From Saccharofermentans sp. (GTDB lineage: Bacteria; Bacillota_A; Clostridia; Saccharofermentanales; Saccharofermentanaceae), in contig JAILHX010000151.1 in the NCBI GenBank assembly GCA_024695565.1, positions 1-10,649 of the forward strand: a stretch of DNA of 10,649 bases, in the 5' to 3' direction. Below are positions 7,050-10,649 of the stretch, piece after piece. Every line of letters starts with the position of its first letter. Position 1 is the stretch's first letter. Under the pieces are notes generated by a model. The model saw only the letters and a program-made list of their open reading frames with translations, had not been told where the DNA came from and searched no databases. The position numbers and the translations under genes are program-made.

Positions 7050-9101
7050 ATGGATAGTAAGAATAAGAGAGCGGGCTTCGCCGAGAACATGAGCGCAGCC
7101 GCCAGAAGAAGAAACAGGGTTATCAAGGCGAAGGAGGCCGTAAACGGTCTTCCCCAGACCCTGGCTGATCTGACCCCCAGAGGCCCCCTGCAGGTAAAGA
7201 ACCAGGTCATCGGAATCTTAAGGAAGGCCCCGCTTGGCGGTGTCGTTATTCCTGACCCGTCATTTCGAAGCACTGACTACGGTGCCATCGCGATAGATAA
7301 GAATCATTTGAACGGCGCACCTTTTGACATGGTAGTCGTATGCGAAGTCTTAAACCCCAACTGCGACAAAGGCGACTGTGTAGGTACGATCGTTGAAGTA
7401 TTGGGCGATTACGGCAATAACGACGTCAGGATGCTCACGGTATTAAGGCAGTACGGCCTATCCCAGACCTTCCCCGAGAAGGTGGTCAGGGAAGTTGAGC
7501 CCCTGCCTGTTAACCCCAACCCTGAAGTGGTCGTAGAGGAGATTGCAAAAGGCAGACATGACTTAAGAGACATCCTAACGATTACGATCGACGGTGAGGA
7601 TGCCAAGGACTTGGACGATGCCATATCCATAGAAAAGCTCAGGAACGGCAACTTCAGGCTTTATGTCCACATCGCCGACGTCTCCAACTATGTCCGCGAG
7701 GGGACCGCGCTTGATGAAGAAGCATTTAAACGAGGCACCTCTGTCTATCTCGTTGACCGCGTTATCCCGATGCTCCCGCCAAAGCTCAGCAACGGCCTTT
7801 GCAGCCTCAATCCCAATGTGGACAGACTCTCAATGACAGCCGAGATGTTAGTTGACCGCGAGGGCGGCATCTATGGCGGCGACCTCTATGAGAGCGTCAT
7901 CAGATCTGACAGAAGGATGAGCTACAAAGAGTGCTACCGCATCCTGACTGACCCTCAGCCCGATGATGATGAAGAGTATGGCGACATCATCCCGATGCTC
8001 ATCAACATGAAGGAACTTGCCGAGATATTGAAGTCCATGAGAGAGAAGCGCGGCGCTATCGGATTTGAGATGCCTGAGACCAAGGTGATCTTAAACGACG
8101 ACGGCACCGTTGCCGACGTCATGCCATACCCGATCAACTTCACGAACGGCATCATCGAATCCTTCATGATCTGCGCCAACGAGTTCGTGGCAAAGAAGTT
8201 TTTCGACCTGAAATATCCTTTTGTATACCGTGTCCACGAGGATCCCGATCCGATCAAGATCGCGAGGTTCTCTAATATCGCGAGATATTTCGGCGCTTCG
8301 GGAAGACTTTTCGGAAGAATAAAGCCGATAGATGTCCAGAGATTCATGGATACTATAGGCGATAAGACGGCGCTTCCGGCGCTCGATGAGATTCTCTTAA
8401 GGTCCATGGCGAAGGCCAGATACTGCTCCGACTGTCTGGGACACTTCGGTCTGGCATCGAAGTTCTACTGCCACTTCACTTCGCCCATCAGACGTTATCC
8501 GGACCTCTACATCCACAGGATAATCAAGAGCTATCTTCACGGCGAGAATTCGAGAAGCCACTTTGCTGCTCTGGTCGATAACGCAGCCGAACATTCATCT
8601 GACATGGAGCGCAATGCGGTCGACGCCGAGCGCGCATCTGACGATATCAAGATCTGCGAATACATGGCAGATAAGATCGGCGAGCACTACGACGGCGTGA
8701 TCTCGTCGATTATTGATGCAGGTGTTTTCGTAAGGCTCGAAAACACCGTTGAAGGATTCGTTCCTTTCAGATCTTTGCATGATCACTATTTCTTTGACGA
8801 GAGATCTTACAGGGCTATAGGAGCCCACGGCGGCAAGATCCTCTCGATCGGAATGCCCGTTACCGTCGTTGTCGAGAAGGTTGATACCGAAGAGAACAAG
8901 ATCGACTTCTCATTCGAATACGGATTTGAAGAAGCGCATGAACCGCGCGCTGCAAAATCCGGAGCAAAGCCCGGAAAGAAGGGCCCTATGGCCAGAAAAG
9001 CCGGGAAAGGCAAGCCTGCTTCTAAATCTGGCGGTTTTGCGGGCAGGCCCCGTTCAAAGGGCGGAAGATCCGGCAGAGGAGGCTCAAGAGGCAGAAGATG
9101 A
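7050..9101 (+). CDS. rnr: Ribonuclease R (3'-5' exoribonuclease)
   Basis: RNase R degrades structured RNA from the 3' end in the cytoplasm. The order is a basic N terminus (1-45), cold-shock/OB region (about 46-155), RNB catalytic domain (about 170-510), S1 domain (about 545-625) and a Lys/Arg/Gly-rich tail (631-683). The four catalytic aspartates are Asp181, Asp187, Asp189 and Asp190 in IDGEDAKDLDD. The family signature HFTSPIRRYPD is at 475-485. I chose ATG 7050 because AAAGAGG (7035-7041) is 8 bases upstream. GTG 7032 is also in frame but has no ribosome binding site and lies next to the probable -10 box. The N-terminal winged-helix domain of longer RNase R proteins is missing. The next gene overlaps the stop as ATGA. 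Confidence 0.94.
   Translation: MDSKNKRAGFAENMSAAARRRNRVIKAKEAVNGLPQTLADLTPRGPLQVKNQVIGILRKAPLGGVVIPDPSFRSTDYGAIAIDKNHLNGAPFDMVVVCEVLNPNCDKGDCVGTIVEVLGDYGNNDVRMLTVLRQYGLSQTFPEKVVREVEPLPVNPNPEVVVEEIAKGRHDLRDILTITIDGEDAKDLDDAISIEKLRNGNFRLYVHIADVSNYVREGTALDEEAFKRGTSVYLVDRVIPMLPPKLSNGLCSLNPNVDRLSMTAEMLVDREGGIYGGDLYESVIRSDRRMSYKECYRILTDPQPDDDEEYGDIIPMLINMKELAEILKSMREKRGAIGFEMPETKVILNDDGTVADVMPYPINFTNGIIESFMICANEFVAKKFFDLKYPFVYRVHEDPDPIKIARFSNIARYFGASGRLFGRIKPIDVQRFMDTIGDKTALPALDEILLRSMAKARYCSDCLGHFGLASKFYCHFTSPIRRYPDLYIHRIIKSYLHGENSRSHFAALVDNAAEHSSDMERNAVDAERASDDIKICEYMADKIGEHYDGVISSIIDAGVFVRLENTVEGFVPFRSLHDHYFFDERSYRAIGAHGGKILSIGMPVTVVVEKVDTEENKIDFSFEYGFEEAHEPRAAKSGAKPGKKGPMARKAGKGKPASKSGGFAGRPRSKGGRSGRGGSRGRR
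8721..8747. repeat. Perfect 10-bp inverted repeat inside rnr
   Basis: GGTGTTTTCG (8721-8730) is the exact reverse complement of CGAAAACACC (8738-8747), with a 7-base loop TAAGGCT. It lies in the S1-domain coding region and encodes GVFVRLENT. In mRNA it would form a stable hairpin. Part of the symmetry follows from conserved S1 residues, so it may be coincidence. Confidence 0.75.
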
Positions 9102-9328
9102 AAAGTTTACTGATCAAGGATACGACTAAAGAAGAAAGAGAGCAGATAGTAGCCGAGTCGATCGGTTATATCGAAGGTTCATGTGACGGCTGCATGGCAG
9201 GTCTTGCCGACATGTATCAGGACTATATCGACGGCAGGCGCGAGATAAAGGACATCAACATGCAGTTCCGCGCAAACTATGAATCGGCTGACGGCATCAA
9301 CGACCGTCATTCATGCGGCTATAACTGA
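9098..9328 (+). CDS. Small conserved-looking protein with CxxC, function unknown
   Basis: This 76-residue soluble protein starts inside the rnr stop (ATGA overlap at 9098-9101), a sign of translational coupling. It begins MKSLLIKDTTKEEREQIV and has Cys29-x-x-Cys32 in GSCDGCMAG, then a charged helix-like stretch (DYIDGRREIKDINMQFRANY) and a final HSCGYN with His71 and Cys73. Three cysteines and a histidine in so short a protein could bind a metal such as zinc, but this is inference. I recognise no named family; the opening resembles small hypothetical proteins I have seen in Clostridia. A G/A-rich stretch in the end of rnr (GAGGAGG near 9076-9082) lies rather far upstream. Codon use matches rnr, so it looks like a real gene. 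Confidence 0.75.
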   Translation: MKSLLIKDTTKEEREQIVAESIGYIEGSCDGCMAGLADMYQDYIDGRREIKDINMQFRANYESADGINDRHSCGYN

Positions 9329-9350
9329 CGTTATATTAATAATATTTAAG

Positions 9351-9380
9351 TTGACAACGGGCTTTGGAATGATGTACTAT
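9351..9380 (+). promoter_or_regulatory. Promoter of the T-box/aspS unit
   Basis: A perfect -35 TTGACA (9351-9356) and a -10 TACTAT (9375-9380, five of six) are 18 bases apart. An AT-rich stretch just upstream (9331-9349) could serve as an UP element. Transcription would begin near 9387, at the foot of T-box stem I. Confidence 0.8.
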
Positions 9381-9386
9381 TGCCTC

Positions 9387-9611
9387 GTTAATTGCGATGA
9401 CGGAGACCCCAATAGCCACGGTATGTCGCCTTCAGAGAGCTTTGCCCCCGGGCTGTAAGGCAGAGCGGAAAGAGGCCGGCGGCGAATAACAACTCTAACA
9501 GCTAATTTGGATTTAAAGAGATTTTGCGTTTTTCGCGAAGTAAATCAGGTGGCACCGCGGACATGTTTTGTTCGTCCTGAACTTAAGAGAGTTTAAGTTC
9601 GGGGCGTTTTT
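9387..9611 (+). promoter_or_regulatory. T-box riboswitch leader of aspS, modelled specifier AAC (Asn)
   Basis: The T-box core AGGTGGCACCGCGG is at 9547-9560, upstream of a terminator and a tRNA synthetase gene. In my fold, stem I starts with AATTGC/GC(T)AATT (9390-9395 with 9501-9507), then a GATGAC/AACA internal loop of kink-turn type, then GGAG/CTCT (9402-9405 with 9493-9496). The specifier loop's 3' strand is GAATAACAA (9484-9492), with GAA opposite AATA and AAC (9488-9490) followed by A. AGAGAG (9434-9439) and the apical GGGCTGTAA match the distal stem I motifs. Stem III is 9522-9528 with 9534-9540. The antiterminator is CAGG/CCTG plus GCGGAC/GTTCGT (9546-9579), with TGGC (9550-9553) able to pair with a GCCA tRNA end, as in tRNA(Asn) or tRNA(Asp). 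Stem II and the IIA/B pseudoknot appear absent. Confidence 0.93.
9573..9611 (+). terminator. T-box-controlled terminator
   Basis: CGTCCTGAACTTAA (9573-9586) pairs with TTAAGTTCGGGGCG (9593-9606), 14 pairs with two wobble pairs, followed by TTTTT. Its left arm starts with CGTCCTG, the same bases needed by the antiterminator, so the two folds exclude each other as expected for a T-box. Confidence 0.92.
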
Positions 9612-9640
9612 GTTTGTATCCGGACTAAGGGAAAATGAGA

Positions 9641-9687
9641 CGGGGCTTATCACCCCGCGTAGAGATTCAGGAATGAAAGTTCGTTCC
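9641..9687 (+). other. Two small hairpins between the T-box terminator and aspS
   Basis: CGGGG (9641-9645) pairs with CCCCG (9653-9657). GGAATG (9670-9675) pairs with CGTTCC (9682-9687), ending 5 bases before the ribosome binding site GAAAGGA (9693-9699). They lie in the 95-base gap between the terminator and the start codon. Neither has a T-run. They may shape the 5' end of a processed message or do nothing. Confidence 0.45.
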
Positions 9688-9706
9688 TTAAAGAAAGGAT
9701 TGGCGT

Positions 9707-10649
9707 ATGGGTAACATTTACAGAGACAGGATCATCAGTTCCCTGACTGAGAAGGACGTAGGAAGTGAACTCAGAGTCTGCGGATGGATCGAGAACATCA
9801 GGGATCACGGCGGTGTATCTTTCATCGATCTGAGAGATATGTATGGCATGCTGCAGGTAGTTATGCGTGACACTTCACTTCTTGACGGTCTTGTTAAAGA
9901 AGAGTGCATCTCGATCGAGGGTAAGATCGAGCACAGGGATGAGGAGACATATAACCCCAAGATCGCTACGGGTACGATCGAACTTGAGGCACATAAGGTT
10001 GATGTTCTGGGCAAGGTCTACACACAGCTTCCTTTCGAGATCATGACATCGAAAGAGATCAGGGAGGATGTAAGACTCAAGTACCGTTATCTCGATCTTA
10101 GAAACCAGAAGGTAAAGGACAACATCATCTTCAGATCAAATGTCATCGCGTTCCTGAGACAGAAGATGACAGAGATGGGATTTTTGGAAATACAGACTCC
10201 TATCCTCACGAGCTCTTCACCCGAGGGCGCCAGAGACTATATCGTTCCTTCAAGAAAATGGAAGGGCAAGTTCTATGCTCTGCCGCAGGCTCCTCAGCAG
10301 TTCAAGCAGCTCCTGATGGTATCCGGTTTTGATAAGTATTTCCAGATCGCACCCTGCTTCAGAGATGAGGATGCAAGAGCAGACAGATCACCGGGAGAGT
10401 TCTACCAGCTCGACTTCGAGATGTCTTTTGCTACTCAGGAGGATGTATTCAGAGCCGGTGAGGAAGTGCTTACCGCAGCATTTGAGAAGTTCGCACCTGA
10501 GGGTGCCCAGGTTACTGCTGCACCTTATCCGGTCATCTCATATAAGCAGGCTATGGAGGAATTCGGATCCGACAAGCCTGACCTCAGAAACCCTCTCCGC
10601 ATCAAGGATGTAACCGAGTTCTTCTCAAGATGCACTTTCAAGGCTTTCC
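9707..10649 (+). CDS. aspS: Aspartyl-tRNA synthetase, N-terminal 314 codons (runs off the window)
   Basis: AspRS charges tRNA with aspartate. This part has the N-terminal anticodon-binding OB fold (about 20-105, with GWIENIRDHGGVSFIDLRD at 26-44) and the class II core with motif 1 (Pro165 in FLEIQTP). It continues with SSSPEGARDYIVPSR, the substrate-site segment GKFYALPQAPQQFKQLL, and motif 2 FRDED with Arg219. GSDKPDLRNP near the end is also typical. After motif 2 the sequence reads ARADRSPGEFYQLDFEMSF, the alphaproteobacterial-type form, not the ADRQPEFTQID form of E. coli and Bacillus. His34 in RDHGG, where E. coli has Leu, is associated with non-discriminating AspRS that also charges tRNA(Asn). 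The ATG at 9707 has GAAAGGA 7 bases upstream. The missing C-terminal half holds motif 3. A T-box controls the gene. Confidence 0.95.
   Translation, partial: MGNIYRDRIISSLTEKDVGSELRVCGWIENIRDHGGVSFIDLRDMYGMLQVVMRDTSLLDGLVKEECISIEGKIEHRDEETYNPKIATGTIELEAHKVDVLGKVYTQLPFEIMTSKEIREDVRLKYRYLDLRNQKVKDNIIFRSNVIAFLRQKMTEMGFLEIQTPILTSSSPEGARDYIVPSRKWKGKFYALPQAPQQFKQLLMVSGFDKYFQIAPCFRDEDARADRSPGEFYQLDFEMSFATQEDVFRAGEEVLTAAFEKFAPEGAQVTAAPYPVISYKQAMEEFGSDKPDLRNPLRIKDVTEFFSRCTFKAF

Overview
The window looks like chromosomal DNA of a Clostridia-type member of the Bacillota. The evidence is a T-box riboswitch, strong AGGAGG-type ribosome binding sites, a secG-rnr pair, a PfoR/EIIC_2 membrane protein and a SERCA-like Ca2+ pump. 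Codon use is uniform (AAG, GAC, ATC, CTC/CTT, GGC/GGA preferred), and I see no clear sign of recent transfer, no insertion sequence, no CRISPR array and no tRNA or rRNA gene. I cannot name a genus from the sequence alone.

Layout, all genes on the + strand. 1-51: probable C-terminal end of an upstream gene. 63-161: two copies of a 36-bp inverted-repeat element. 365-1507: PfoR/EIIC_2 membrane protein. 1508-1803: intergenic region with a TATAAT box, an AT-rich hairpin and a strong GC hairpin. 1804-3705: ABC exporter with fused membrane and ATPase domains. 3851-6643: P-type Ca2+-ATPase. 6695-6946: secG, closed by a clear terminator at 6968-7001. 7050-9101: rnr (RNase R). 9098-9328: small CxxC protein overlapping rnr by ATGA. 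9351-9611: promoter and compact T-box leader. 9707 to the window end: the first 314 codons of an aspartyl-tRNA synthetase (aspS).

The genes do not form one pathway. The first half holds three independent membrane transport genes, each with its own RBS and at least two with candidate promoters. The second half is information processing: protein export (SecG), RNA turnover (RNase R) and tRNA charging (AspRS). The most informative part is the T-box/aspS unit. The modelled specifier loop contains AAC (asparagine) and no aspartate codon. The AspRS itself carries His34 in an RDHGG motif and the SPGEFYQL insertion typical of alphaproteobacterial-type, non-discriminating AspRS. Together these suggest an enzyme that also makes Asp-tRNA(Asn) for amidation to Asn-tRNA(Asn), controlled by uncharged tRNA(Asn).

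I found no wholly new defence or mobile system. The least explained pieces are the twin 36-bp elements at the left end, the TATAAT-to-hairpin segment before the ABC exporter, the unnamed CxxC protein behind rnr, and a perfect 10-bp inverted repeat inside rnr.
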